A program made the translations under genes and the position numbers. A stretch of DNA of 64,000 nucleotides from Thysanoteuthis rhombus (taxonomy: Eukaryota > Mollusca > Cephalopoda > Oegopsida > Thysanoteuthidae), in NCBI GenBank assembly GCA_963457665.1, contig OY735209.1, positions 61,499,654-61,563,653 of the forward strand, in the 5' to 3' direction. How positions within the stretch are numbered: position 1 is the stretch's first letter; every line of letters begins with the position of its first letter. The notes beneath the pieces are model-generated. The model was not told where the DNA came from. It was given only the letters and a program-made list of their open reading frames with translations, and searched no databases. This document shows, piece after piece, positions 43,975-54,876 of the stretch.

Positions 43975-44460
43975 TTGAAATGGGAGTATGTACAGTACAG
44001 CGTATACCTACTTCTCGATTACCAGATTCAAATTCTGCTAATGGAGACATTACCATATACCAGTGATTCCCAACATAGGCACTACAACCTCCTTGGGGGC
44101 ACTACCACCCATTGGGCACTGGATGAGAGAGGGGCACTTGAAGACAAGGCTGCAGTAGGCATGTATCATCAATACCAAGATCTAGCTGAAACGGTTTGCA
44201 TTCACTTTGCACTGGTGCCCTTGGTGGAAGACCATGATTCTAAACCACGAAGTGGGGCTCCCTTGAGGCCAACTACATATTGCGGAGTACAAAGAGCACA
44301 GCATGATATGCAGTGCCCGGGCCAGCTATTGGATTGCCAACTTGATTATGTCTTATCATATTTCTTAAATGAGGACTTACAAACAAAAATATTCTCTTGT
44401 CATAAAAGTTACATTGATTATAATATTTTACAAAAATCAGATTGTTTCAAGTCTTCCTAA
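43975..44460 (+). CDS. Longest uninterrupted ORF (161 codons), unrecognised
   Basis: ATG to TAA with 161 residues, the longest frame in the window. The middle (about residues 40-120: LLGGTTTHWALDERG, YHQYQDLAETVCIHFALVPL, KPRSGAPLRPTTYCGVQ) has a normal amino-acid mix and GC-richer DNA. The ends are translated from AT-rich DNA. I see no signal peptide, membrane segment or known motif. The DNA at 44061-44120 (CAGTGATTCCCAACATAGGC, GGGGGCACTACCACCC) resembles a hAT/MITE terminus, so the frame may be an accident of a decayed transposon. There is no Kozak, splice or neighbouring-gene support. Real coding status is doubtful. Confidence 0.2.
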   Translation: MKWEYVQYSVYLLLDYQIQILLMETLPYTSDSQHRHYNLLGGTTTHWALDERGALEDKAAVGMYHQYQDLAETVCIHFALVPLVEDHDSKPRSGAPLRPTTYCGVQRAQHDMQCPGQLLDCQLDYVLSYFLNEDLQTKIFSCHKSYIDYNILQKSDCFKSS

Positions 44461-44587
44461 TTATACTTCTCATATGAATATTTTTTTTCAAATTCCAAAA
44501 CTCGAGTCAACTTTATTTTTCTATCATAACAAGAAAAAGAATGACAAAAACAATCCTCAACTTCACATTCCCCTAGCCCCATTTAAA

Positions 44588-44814
44588 CTCATGATCAATT
44601 GATTGCCAGTAGCCTGTCTCACTGACTGAGCTAAATCAACAAGTCTCAGATATTAACAAAAATTCATGATGCATATACACACAGGCTTATTTCAATCTGA
44701 TAAATAAATACTTTTACACAAAGAAAATATATTTTATAATCTATTAATAGAGCTGGAATAGAAGTTGGGGTGGAGTTTGACCCTGAAGCAACCAGTCTTG
44801 CTTCATTTGAAAAT
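44588..44814 (-). repeat. Family Y, complete antisense copy
   Basis: On the minus strand: the domain ACTGGTTGCTTCAGGGTCAA and ACTCCACCCCAACTTCTATT, a linker (TTTATCAGATTGAAATAAGC, CTGTGTGTATATGCATCATG), then tRNA-like TTGATTTAGCTCAGTCAGTG. The order matches the sense copy at 33893. Confidence 0.65.
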
Positions 44815-45554
44815 CTTTTTTTCTTCTCCTATAAGTATCATGTCTTACTTAAGAAAAAAAAAATGAAAAAAATGAGGAATCTGATGATTTAAGTTTCTTT
44901 TTAACAAAAATCTATTTGGATCCAAAGAGATTTTTTTAATGGTTTATTTAACAAAGAAATGTAATAATTCTTTACATGAATAGATTCCCAATTTCATCTT
45001 CTGATGTTGAATCTATTTTTCTTCTCGAGTAAGAATCTGATTTTTTTTGTAGTGTAAGAAAAGGAATATTTTTGCCGTGTAAGAGAGGGAATACGTAATT
45101 ATAAATTCCCCTTTTTTTTCTTCTTCTTCCTATTGTATATATGTTACCTTTTATCTAAAAAGTGGATACACGTGACACAGTACAGATGCAGATTAGGTTA
45201 CTAAAAAACTTACCATTACAATTTATTAGCTATATAGCTTGATTTATAGGAGCTTATCAATATTTGTTAACAATGCCTAATAAGAATGTGTAGCTTCAAG
45301 ATGTCTGTAGTAGAATTCTCATTCCTGATCATAAGGTTAAAATAAAATTCTGTTTAGAACAAAGATTAATTCTCGACCCCAATCCGTACAAAAATGTTTT
45401 GTTTCTTTCACAAAAAAGAGGGTCCAATTCTACCATCATGTGGCTAATTGGAACCCTGCACAGAAAAAAATATCATTTTTCAAACAATCAACCAAGCTGA
45501 CACTAGGATCATATCTTTAATCATAAATACATAATTGCAGAGTCAGTCAGTTCT
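44815..45554. other. Spacer, nothing recognised
   Basis: AT-rich, with T-rich tracts. No coding or repeat match. Confidence 0.5.
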
Positions 45555-45917
45555 TACAGATAACACATCATCATCATCAGTCATTTAACGTCCGTCATTG
45601 GACATAGACCTTCCCCAGGATTCACCACAATTCTCTATCATGGGCGTCGTGGAGTAAGTATTTCCTGAGTCTGTCCAGTTCATCTCTCAATCTTGTGTAC
45701 CGTTGGCCTCGGTTTCTTCTGTGATCTCTGGGGATCCATGTTGTGAGACGTGATGTCCATCGGTTGTCTTTCATCCTTGCAACATAGCCCGCCCATTGCC
45801 ATTTGAGTTTTTTAATAGTTTCTATGATGTCACGGACACCTGTTTTCTTCCTTATATACTGTGCTGTCCTGTGGTCTCTCCATGGTTCATACAATGAAAA
45901 TTATACAGATAACTCAT
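45555..45917 (-). mobile_element. RTE LINE 3' end with target-site duplication (R10)
   Basis: Body about 45569-45895. An open frame of 90 codons (45622-45894) encodes WRDHRTAQYIRKKTGVRDII, ETIKKLKWQWAGYVARMKDN and RWTSRLTTWIPRDHRRNRGQ, the cleanest RTE C-terminus here. After a premature stop at DRELW the frame continues as ILGKVYVQ, has a second stop and then reads RTLND before the (TGA)n tail (CATCATCATCATC at 45566-45578 on the plus strand). Flanks TACAGATAACACAT (45555-45568) and TACAGATAACTCAT (45904-45917) are a 14-bp target-site duplication with one mismatch. It is a 5'-truncated, relatively young insertion. Confidence 0.92.
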
Positions 45918-46560
45918 GACAACACAAAAGACAGCCAATAAAGAACACTATTAATATGAATGGAAATTAAAATAGCAATCAATGAATGATAAATAGCAAA
46001 TGTAGAAGTGGAACCCGTCATTATCCAATTAATTGTTCAGATTATTATCCTCATCCTTTGTGGGAATATTAGTCCAAAGAACTTGTGGAGTAACCATGAC
46101 ACATTACAGAGTATCAGACGATCACTTTCCTCCAGCCAAATCACTAGATATTACCTGACCAATAGAGTAATTCACAAACATAGAACAAAGGTGAGGATAA
46201 TAGAGTGATAGCTCTGATTTAAAATATCTACTAATAATTGGATCTCCTTGCAAACCTCTTTTAAATATAACAAATGCACACCTCCATATTTACATATCGT
46301 CTCCCCACCAAAAGCATTAAATTTCTATGCTATATATAATAAATGCTTGTACTTATTTTCCTAGTTCACTTTGTTTCTTTTTCCCAGTGATCAATACGTC
46401 AGTTTGATTGATGAAATAGCGGACCGAGTATACTAATTTAGAATGTAGCAAATGCCTGTTCTGGCTTTAATTTCTACTTTGTTGCTCTGTCCAGATTGCT
46501 ACAAACGTACTGGAAATGGTCCTGAGGTTGACAGTTCCCTTGGAGTATTTTCCGGCACAA
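45918..46560. other. Spacer, nothing recognised
   Basis: No coding or repeat match. Confidence 0.5.
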
Positions 46561-46599
46561 GAAAAAAAAAAAATAAATAAATACGAGTATGCTTTTACC

Positions 46600-46905
46600 C
46601 CATTTTAGTTCATTCTTTCTTCAATTCTCTTTTTTTATTTGTATTTCCTCTTTTCTTCTTTTTCTAAAAAAATTTTTTCATTCCTTTTTTAATCTCTTTA
46701 TATTCTCTTATCTTTCTTTATCCTTGCTTTTTTCATTCATTTTTCGTAATCTTTTTTTCTCCTTTTATTTTCCTATTCCATTTTCATTCACCCTTTCTAT
46801 ATTTCCTTCACTTTTCTTTCTTTCACTGCATTTGCTCTTTTCTTTCCTATTTTTTTTTCCTCATGCCATGCCTTTATTTTCCTTTTTTCTTTTTTCTGAT
46901 ATAAA
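46600..46905. repeat. Polypyrimidine low-complexity tract, about 300 bp
   Basis: The plus strand is almost entirely T and C (TTTCTTTCTT, CTTTTTTCATTCATT) with few purines. The Phe/Ser/Leu-rich frame of 145 codons (46589-47026) is a by-product. Such tracts can adopt triplex structures and stall polymerases. Confidence 0.85.
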
Positions 46906-47029
46906 AGACAATCAGAAAAAAAGAAGCAAAAACGTAAAAAGCCACAAAAAAATAATCCCCAAAATATATGTAATATTAGCGTATTACAATATCCATACAG
47001 GCATTTTTTTTTCTGAATTGTGGTAGCTT

Positions 47030-47636
47030 GAACAAGCTGTTATAAAATTTATAGATCAGGATTGAGTAGCTCATATTTAAGACTCTCCTGATAGAAGAAA
47101 ATGCTAGACATCAAAGCTGATAAAAATATCATTCTTCAATAGCCATTCTTGCAGTGGGAAAATCCGGGATAATCAAGAGGCATACCATATTTATTCATGT
47201 ATGATGCAATCTTTTATTCTCGTACGTGAAAAGCATGAATGTATCATATTTTAATTCATAATACAATCTCTACTTTAGTACGCAAGGAAGATTAGTTATG
47301 GTCACATGTGCAGATCCAAAGCAGGTGTCCAAATAATCATAAATTAATCTGAAAAACGAAGATGTATTATATCCATTATCTAATTAGACGGACAGATTTC
47401 GTTTTTGTTCTTTTTAAATGCCCCCAATGCCTTCCCAATGGATCTGCTCAGTTTTCAGTTCGCATAACACATAGTCTCGTTGTTGGATCATTTCAGGTAC
47501 CAGCATAAACACAACCCCAGATTTGGTTATTTTGGCTGCTTGACAAGGTGCAAAATGAAAGGTTTCTCCTGTAGCACCCCCTATCCTTTTAGTTAAGAAT
47601 CAAATATGAAACTCTTCTTTTGGCTAGATATAAAGT
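47030..47636. other. Spacer, nothing recognised
   Basis: No coding or repeat match. Confidence 0.45.
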
Positions 47637-48655
47637 ATGTCATTCCCCACAATGACTCCCTACAAAAGCCCAGAACGCAGTGTGGTCAATTGCTTATTGG
47701 TGGTGGCACTTCTAGCTGGTTATGCCCTTTTGGCCCCGGCACTTATTGCTGGCTACTCTCTCTTTCTCTTTCCTGCCTCTAAGGTCGGTATCATTTCACC
47801 GGCCCCCCAGCTTGAATCCAAACTTAACTTTCCATCCACTGTGACCAATCTCTGTACTAACTTTGCTCATTTCAATTCACCGATATTGAGGCATCTCACA
47901 GCTACACAGTAACTCCATGCTCCAAACATGTACACACTTCTGACTCTCATGAATGAAATGGCAATGTTTTTTACTACATGATGATCACAATGGTAACAAT
48001 GATCTGTCTCCTAATTCTTCTACTTTGGGAAGAATCTATGGATTAAACTCAGTCTGTCTATTGTGTGTCCTCCAGCATCAGAGAATGGCCTTACAACTCG
48101 GCTACTTGGCATACACATTGAACCTAGTCTCCACAACCATTCCTTGGTACGCACCGAGCCTTATGGATTCATCTGCAATTCAGACACCTCCGCCTTGACT
48201 CTGACGATTATACTATTATGGCAAAAAGCTTCTACCTTTCACTATCTCTTCTCTTTTCTTCTCTTTACACAATCAATCAAATTTATATTTTCTTTACATG
48301 CATTTCATTTTCATTTTATTTGCAAATAATGTTCCTGTATTAAATGTACATTTTATTTGTCCATCCAAATACTTATACGTCTTTTTTATTTTGTTTTATC
48401 TCTGTACCCATGATCATACTTGGCATACATTTTCTTTAAACATCTCTCTTCCTCTTTCTACATATCTAGTGATGACGGCACTAAGACCAAACCACGTGGA
48501 AGCAAAATTCATTGTCTCCAACATCTTCACGCCACCCTTTCCTACCAACAACAATATAAGAACTATATTTTCTCTACAGCCATGAAAGCGTATCTGCTGT
48601 GCAAGTATGTTGGGTGCCCATTCATGAAAAGCAAATTAACTAGGCAGTGATTCTA
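47637..48655 (+). other. Compositionally distinct block, function unknown
   Basis: This kilobase is C-richer and less repetitive than its surroundings, with several overlapping plus-strand frames: 91 codons at 47637-47912, 81 at 47953-48198, 88 at 48063-48329, 95 at 48298-48585 and 76 at 48420-48650. The first would encode a hydrophobic segment with an internal echo (LLAGYALLAPALIAGYSLF) from a DNA-level repeat (GCACTTCTAGCTGGTTATGC versus GCACTTATTGCTGGCTACTC). None matches a protein I know. It may be an unfamiliar mobile element or a transcribed non-coding locus. Confidence 0.35.
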
Positions 48656-49212
48656 ACTGAGCAAAAAAGAGTGGGACCGCAGCATGATATGTGCTAATTT
48701 AGTAGGTATAAGTATGTGAAATAGGCAAATTATTATACTTACATATAATGCAAAAAGAACTTGCGGAGAGGCAAGTGTTCAAGTTTCTGAAGTTGTTTAT
48801 TATCACTTCACACTAATGGCTTTGAGTAAGGCATGAATTCACTATAGCCCTAGGTATAGGTAAAAAGCAGGGCAGGTGGTGACCTTTCACCCTGTAAGGT
48901 AATTCATTTAAGAGAGGGATTCTCTAACAGGAAAAAGCTACAGCTTGGCAATTGTCATTGCTGGTTCCAAGTCCAGGTGGACAGAGAAGCATGAAAATTG
49001 TTCATTGTATAAGTAGAGATGTTAAAACATTTGTTCATGCTAATGATTAGTGTCGCAGAAAATTCTAGCAGAGAATAATAATCTTAATCATACTTTAGTG
49101 CTGATTGTTTTTGAATAGTATACAAAGACAACCAAAAAAAAAAAGGCCAACAAAGAGTTGGTCTGTGTAGCTGGTTGGGAATGTACGCATATATATATAT
49201 ATTTCAATTTTG
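48656..49212. other. Spacer, nothing recognised
   Basis: Includes a short (TA)n at 49190-49202 adjoining a SINE2 fragment. No coding match. Confidence 0.45.
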
Positions 49213-49272
49213 TCTCGCGGTACTGGATGGGATAACAGAAAGTCTATAGCCACACAGGCCTCACCATTGGAT
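49213..49272 (+). repeat. SINE2 body fragment
   Basis: TCTCGCGGTACTGGATGGGA, TAACAGAAAGTCTATAGCCA, CACAGG matches the body of the SINE at 29355-29508 in opposite orientation. The tRNA-like head is missing. Confidence 0.7.
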
Positions 49273-49358
49273 CTACAAGGATAGAAATTTAAACATTTTG
49301 CTTTTGCATTTAAATTGCCCCTTCCTCCTTGTGAGGAGGGGATGTAAAGAATTTTAAT

Positions 49359-49441
49359 GCTAAATTAGTCCCCCATTTGTGCCCAGCAGCATTTTATGTG
49401 ATCCAATTAGAGAAGTAACTTATTCATGGATCAACACTTTT
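49359..49441 (-). repeat. Family X core fragment (copy Q)
   Basis: The minus strand shows TTGATCCATGAATAAGTTAC then TGCTGCTGGGCACAAATGGG and GACTAATTTAGC. An internal stretch is deleted. Confidence 0.55.
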
Positions 49442-49844
49442 GCAAATTTGAAGGGACTAAGGTAACATTACCCCATGTAGGCTATTTATCCATTAAAATC
49501 AAATGCCTGGACACTTTCTGGTCTGACCTTGTATTAAAACAATAGTGGATTCCCTGTACAAATCTCCCTTCTGCAATATTTTTTCAAAAAAGCTATTTTC
49601 CAGGCATATCATACTGTTCTATCACCCGAGAACACAAGAAATAAATACTGAATTTAAGTAAGAGAAAATAATTTGAATTAACTAACTGGATTGATGATTC
49701 AATGAAATAGGTTGATTAACCAATAAATTAATTAATTTGAATCATTGCCGCTGAATTCATTATTGAATTGATAATTATTACATCGTTACTATCCTTCGAC
49801 AAACGAGTGGAGTTACACATGCTATCTTCATTGATCTATATCAG

Positions 49845-50160
49845 TCATCTTCAACCTTTTTAAACCGAAGAAACCTTTGAATTAACTTTCATATCTCAAG
49901 GACACTCTACACAAAAATATCATTCATATCTTGTAATACATTATGTGTTTTATTACAGAATGCTAAACATATAAATTGATCGAAATCGATAAATATAAAA
50001 AATCCGAAACCCCAATTATCAATATTTTATCATATTATCAGAGATTTCGGCATTTTAGAAATTTTAAAAAAAATTTTCATATAGAAAAACCCTGATATTT
50101 ATAAATTATAACAATCGTAAATAATGACACTGTTACAGCTGGGAAACCATTTAGTCTTCA
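49845..50160. repeat. Possible hAT-like element
   Basis: TCAGTCATCTTCAACCTTTT (49851-49870) resembles a hAT terminus and is followed by CCGAAGAAACCTTTGAATTA. ACAGCTGGGAAACCATT near 50136-50152 could be a weak opposite end. The interior is AT-rich and non-coding. Confidence 0.3.
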
Positions 50161-50516
50161 GATAACATGAATTTAGACTTGAAATGTGTAATAAATGTAA
50201 GATAAGAGGAGGGAGCAGTGAAATTGAATTTTGACGGTTTTGGGGGGGGGTAATTATTTTTCACTACTTATCATTTTGAGCATTAAATTGTTCTGATTTT
50301 ATACCAGATTAATATCGTCTTCCAACCGTCTTGTTTATCTATCACTTTATTTACTATTGTTGGTCCTCCTTCTTATCAATTTTCAACGGCTCAGGCCTGC
50401 AGCCTACAGCAGTGAAAAAAATGCTCAGATCAGAAGTGAAGAATAAGCTCTCAGCCACCGGGAAGTCAGGCTTAAAACACCTCCAAAAACTTTTGCTGTC
50501 TCTCAGGTCCAAATTT

Positions 50517-50663
50517 TTTTAGTGTTTAACAAAAGGCAAGAGGAGTCAATTAGATAATGATCAACCTGTTTTCCAAATTTTAATTAATCACCACCAACAC
50601 AGCATGCTACCAAAAGACATTGATTGCATCACAGTTTCTATTATGCGACTAAGCAGATCTATT
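50517..50663 (-). repeat. Family X 5' module and core (copy R)
   Basis: The minus strand reads AGATCTGCTTAGTCGCATAA, CAATCAATGTCTTTTGGTAG, CATGCTGTGTTGGTGGTGAT and CTCCTCTTGCCTTTTGTTAA. Confidence 0.8.
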
Positions 50664-51137
50664 GCCTGTGGGGGGGGGTCCCTGTGTGTATAAGAGAGGC
50701 CCAGATACTCTGTGTATATCCATGTGCTATACCATATGGTAAAACAAATAAGTGAGGGTAGATCTTTGATATCATTACACTAACCCTAGGAAGGATGCCA
50801 TAAGCCACACTCTCAACCATCTGGAGAATACCAGAATGTAGCAGTCGAAAAGGGTACCAGAATATAGCATATAGAAAGTTGGTTACCAGAGGCTAAAAAG
50901 CTAGGCTCTGCTGAAAGCAAAGAAATAACAGTAGTACCGGGAAATAGACTGTATGAGTTTGTTTTTTTTTAACTCTTTTGTCATATATATAATTGAGTGT
51001 GGAAGGTAAATAAGGTTGGGCTCTCCCTTTGTTTGTTTAGAAACATCTTTTTAGTCTATGAATTTGTGTAGTGTAAGAAAAGTACTTGCTAATTGCAATG
51101 ACAATCTTACCAGCCATATTTCCAATCAAGCGAAGAA
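50664..51137. other. Spacer, nothing recognised
   Basis: Contains a G9 tract at 50670-50678. No coding or repeat match. Confidence 0.5.
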
Positions 51138-51657
51138 TCACTTGAGTATGGCAAGTTTTTGGTAGAGCAAGTTCAACCTTAAAGAACAAGAAAATCCGAT
51201 CAGTCCTGAAAAAGAAGGGTCTATAACAAATGCATCCTCCTGATAGTCATTTATGGAACTGAAACATGGAAGACAACCAAGAGACTGACCCTCAAATTGT
51301 GAATCATGCAACACACTCATGGAAGAATCATACTGAACCTCAGATTGAGATATCGCAAGACAGCACAATATATCAGAGAGAAAACAGAAGTCCGAGACAT
51401 CATAGAATCCATTAAGAAACTCAAATAGCAATGAGCTGGTCATGTTGCAAAAATGACAGATAACCGATGGACATTATGACTCACAACATGGATCCCAAGA
51501 GATCACATGCAAAACCATGGCTGGCAGAAAACAAGATGGCGTGACAAGCTAGACAAGTTCAGAAAGTATTGGCTCCATGACACCCATGATAGACAGCTCT
51601 GGTGAATCCTCGAGAAAGTCTATGTCCAACAACTGACAATAAAAGACTAATGATGAT
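51138..51657 (+). mobile_element. RTE-clade LINE 3' end with tail (R11)
   Basis: Shows CILLIVIYGTETWKTTKRLT, RYRKTAQYIREKTEVRDIIE and, after a stop in the KLKWQW segment (AAATAG where AAATGG occurs elsewhere), ELVMLQKWQITDG out of frame. The ORF2 tail (KFRKYWLHDTHDRQLW) follows, ending ACTAATGATGATC. Stops and indels make it non-functional. Confidence 0.88.
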
Positions 51658-51975
51658 CGACCTTTACCCAATTCTCTCCTCTCCAGCATTTCTTTCACAG
51701 TTATTTTGTTCATATATACATCATACAAGGAAAACCAATATGGCGTCTTCTCTTCTTTTACTACCACCACCACCTTACAGTGTATCTTTACGGATGATAA
51801 CTCGAATATAAGTAAATTTATAGAGGGGTTGTTAACTATAACAGTAATGGGGATTGAATCAAATAACATTGAAAATGACTCTCCACTACCAGTAAAAATG
51901 GACACGTCTTGGGCTTGAAGCAATAACAAACTGAAACTACAGTTACTCCTTCATGTACAAGTCTTAAAGCGAGAA
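51658..51975 (+). other. Possible upstream part of the TGCD ORF, uncertain
   Basis: Coding-like composition (YKENQYGVFSSFTTTTTLQC, IFTDDNSNISKFIEGLLTIT) in an open frame at 51706-51918, immediately before the next relic. Frame continuity is broken. It may be the N-terminal part of the same element or chance. Confidence 0.3.
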
Positions 51976-52683
51976 ATGACCAAAGCTTCTGCAGTTCAAA
52001 TCATTGCAAGTTGTTTTTCTGGCATGTCTGCAAAAGTTTCTGGTCATTCTGTCAAAGATGAATATACAACAGAAATACCATGCCTCAGTCCTGATATGGA
52101 AGAAGATGGTGCTCAAAATGCAGCAAAAAATGGAATAAAACATTGTTGTACTGTTGTCTGATGTTTTTGAGCTACTTATGTACTACTGGGATATCTTCCT
52201 ATCAAATAGTCTTTTGGAACTTTGGTTAAGTACTGGTGTTGGGGATTCTACAAAATCCATTTGAATACTCATGTTAGCATCTTGTGTTAAAAATGACCCC
52301 GGCTGTGCACTACTTACTTTTCATACACTGACTGGATGTGATTACACCAGCAAGATGGAGAACATGCAGTCTTAAAGGCAAATCTGGTCAAACACTTAAA
52401 GAACTTTGAGTCTGCATCATGTTGTATAGACAACATCCTGTCTGCTGGCCAAGCATATCTTGTACAAGTTTTAAAGAATAGCAGCAAATGCTCAATAATA
52501 GACTTACCGAAAACTCACATGTACAATCACAGAAAAACAGAATCCTTAGATAAACTTCCTCTTACAAACCATGCCACAAATGAAGACATTCATAGAGTAT
52601 ATTTTTCCAAACATCAGATGCTATCTTTATTACACCCTCAGTCTTTGGGACTAATTTTTTCTGATTATCCAAAGCATCAGTAA
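51976..52683 (+). pseudogene. Decayed 'HTLTGCDYTSK' protein, possible PIN/FEN-like nuclease
   Basis: Three coding-like segments lie in successive frames. Segment 1 (51976-52161) reads MTKASAVQIIASCFSGMSAK and PCLSPDMEEDGAQNAAKNGI. Segment 2 (52142-52375) reads IVVLLSDVFELLMYYWDIFL, LELWLSTGVGDSTKSI, stop, ILMLASCVKNDPGCALLTFH and TLTGCDYTSKMENMQS, stop. Segment 3 (52366-52683, 105 open codons without a needed ATG) reads AVLKANLVKHLKNFESASCC, NILSAGQAYLVQVLKNSSKC, HRKTESLDKLPLTNHATNED and HQMLSLLHPQSLGL. I recognise the motif order (acidic pair, D-V-x-x-LL, HxLTGCDxTSK, LPPTSHA) from a multicopy invertebrate protein family that lacks a standard name. GCDYTSK resembles the GCDY-C-x-S-(I/L) motif of FEN1/XPG nucleases; that fold assignment is inference. 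Two frameshifts and one internal stop show it is dead. Copy number in such families suggests a mobile element. Confidence 0.6.
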
Positions 52684-53880
52684 TATAAAAACATTAATTT
52701 CAAAATGCTGAGTGGATTTTTTTTTCTCCAAGAGATGTGGAATTTCCATTTATAGCTGAGTTCCATAACTATTTGACCTCTGGTGACCTAATTATCAATT
52801 TACATAAAAACTATTGTAATAAATAAAGTTCTTCAATACAAAATGTTTTGAATATTATTTGTTGTTTTATGTCATAATTCTCAAAATATCGAATTTTCTG
52901 TTTGCCCTATCCCTAAATTCTGGTATTTAAAAGTTTGGGAGTTGCGAGTGACATAATGGTACATGGCACAAACTCTGGCTGGAACAATTAGGGTTCATTT
53001 TGCATTAACTTTTTATGCCTAATATCAGATCTTTCAAACGATATTGGTATAACTATAAATATGGAGTAAACGAAAGTATATTTGAGTAGTAATGCAAATT
53101 TAATTGTATCAAAACTGGACGCAGGTTTCTTATCTTGAGAGTGTCCATATGTAAATTGATCCCCTTTCTTTTGTAATTATATTTTCTATGGTGATTTTCT
53201 TCTAGGGTGGGCTAAATATAGGTTTATAGAAATATATGGGGAAAGCATTACTTCAGCGTGCCCCCTTTATACGTTTACTTGTTTATCTATTATTATCATG
53301 CAAGCATATTTTATTCAGTTTTCCTATATAATATATAAATATAGATTTATTTGATTTATCATATAAAACTCTTATTATTACTTATATAAAAACTTTTCTG
53401 GTCGAACCTTGCCTGGGATGGTACAAAATGCTGGCACCTCTACTGCTAATACAATGAAGATGATCCTCACTGGATACTCTGTTTTGTGGCCTTGTGCCAG
53501 ACTAAGCTGAGATTGGTAAATAACTATAAACATCCATTGATGATTTCATTGGTAAGTTATCTTTTAAAGTTGGCAAGCAACTTCTGACAGTGTAAGGAAG
53601 GATTTATCTGTGTTTTGTACCACCATTTCTTGGCACATCAGGAAGCTTTTAGTACAAGATGACACAATTTATTCCATCTTTTCCTCAACCTTTTAATTTG
53701 CTTGATACTTTGTATTTTTTTTGTATAAAATTGTTGAAGGAATTGCAGCTAAATTTCATTTGACAACATTTTGTGGGAACAATTTCCAATCATCCAGAAA
53801 TAGCACCAATCTGATTTCATTTACTCTGAAAGGAACAGAATTATAGATTCTGACGTTCAAATTCTATTAGAATCCAGAGG
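52684..53880. other. Spacer; possible element end near 52920
   Basis: GGTATTTAAAAGTTTGGGAG at 52922-52941 resembles a hAT-type right terminus and may close the element carrying the TGCD relic; no left end was confirmed. A GC-richer patch at 53400-53520 is unexplained. Confidence 0.35.
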
Positions 53881-53884
53881 TAGT

Positions 53885-53908
53885 AATATATATGTATATA
53901 TATGTATG

Positions 53909-53970
<62 letters not shown>
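53885..53970. repeat. (TA)n/(TATG)n microsatellite
   Basis: Mixed TATG then pure TA repeats. The Tyr/Ile frame across it is an artefact. Confidence 0.95.
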
Positions 53971-53971
<1 letters not shown>

Positions 53972-54454
53972 TAAGGAGAGAGAAAAGAGGAGAAAGAAAG
54001 AGAATACTCAGAATGAGAAAAAAATAATGGATTTACTAAAATCATATTAGTATCCAGAACCAGTAATAAATATACATCATATGGATAGAGAGAAGGAGAG
54101 AAAGGGATGCCCAGAATAAAAGAATTTAATAAACAGGATTAAGGATTTGACACTCAACTCTTTGAGTCCCAAAAGTCCCAAAGGGTCCTTTACCTCTTGA
54201 GCACAAAAAAATACATTGGCACTGAAGGTGTTAATTTTTTTTGCATACAGAAGCAATTATGAATATAAATCATACAGAAAGAGCTAAAGAATTAGAATAT
54301 CTAGAATATTTCAAAAGGGCGATTATATAGCAAAAAGAAAGGAGAAAGATAAGCAAAAGAAAATGAAAGTATAAGTATGTTAAATATATTGTAACAGTTG
54401 TATCGAATTATCAAATAAACTGATCAATGTTTACTTGATATCATATATAAATCT
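53971..54454. other. Spacer, nothing recognised
   Basis: Two similar stretches, GGAGAGAGAAAAGAGGAGAA (53974) and GGATAGAGAGAAGGAGAGAA (54081), give a weak 105-bp internal duplication. No gene. Confidence 0.4.
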
Positions 54455-54525
54455 AAGCTCAATCAGGCAAGCGCATATAGCACTCAGACCTCAATATGAG
54501 AAAGTTGAGTTCTCACATGAATACA
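54455..54525 (+). repeat. Degraded tRNA-like sequence
   Basis: AAGCTCAATCAGGCAAGCGC resembles a tRNA D-arm/A box, and AGTTGAGTTCTCACATG at the right distance (about 40 nt) resembles a B box. Acceptor stem pairing is not evident, so this is a SINE head or tRNA relic, not a functional tRNA. Confidence 0.4.
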
Positions 54526-54799
54526 CAACTTTAATTTTGTAAAAACTTCTGTGAAACGCAACCAATCTTAGTAACAATTTATGTTATCTTGTGGAGACTT
54601 TTATTGTGAGTAACCTTTTTGATTACATCAAGTCATGAAAACTGCTCTGAAAATAGCTGCAAATAAATTTTGACTTCAAATTTGATTTACAGCAATGCAC
54701 GCCTAAACCATAGAAGGATTTAGACTTTTAGTGTTGGAAATGAGAAAGATTTTGAAAGTCAGGTACAAATGATTTATCAAAAAATAAATTATTTCTAGT

Positions 54800-54876
54800 G
54801 CATGTTTAGCATGGAGCAGTTGTTAACATGTTGAAATCAAGATATTGGTGGTTCAAATCCATTCGTGGACTGCCTT
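54800..54876 (+). repeat. tRNA-like relic with canonical B box
   Basis: TTTAGCATGGAGCAGTTGTT is A-box-like, and GGTGGTTCAAATCCATTCGT contains a consensus GGTTCAAATCC B box about 35 nt downstream. The cloverleaf ends do not pair well, so a tRNA pseudogene or SINE head is the likely source. Confidence 0.5.

Noticed and set aside
46589-47026. 145-codon Phe/Ser/Leu-rich ORF resembling a membrane protein
   Set aside because: It comes from a polypyrimidine tract, has no positive-inside pattern or loops, and lacks any family similarity.
54800-54876. Functional tRNA gene
   Set aside because: Good B box but no paired acceptor stem or clear anticodon stem; kept only as a tRNA-like relic.
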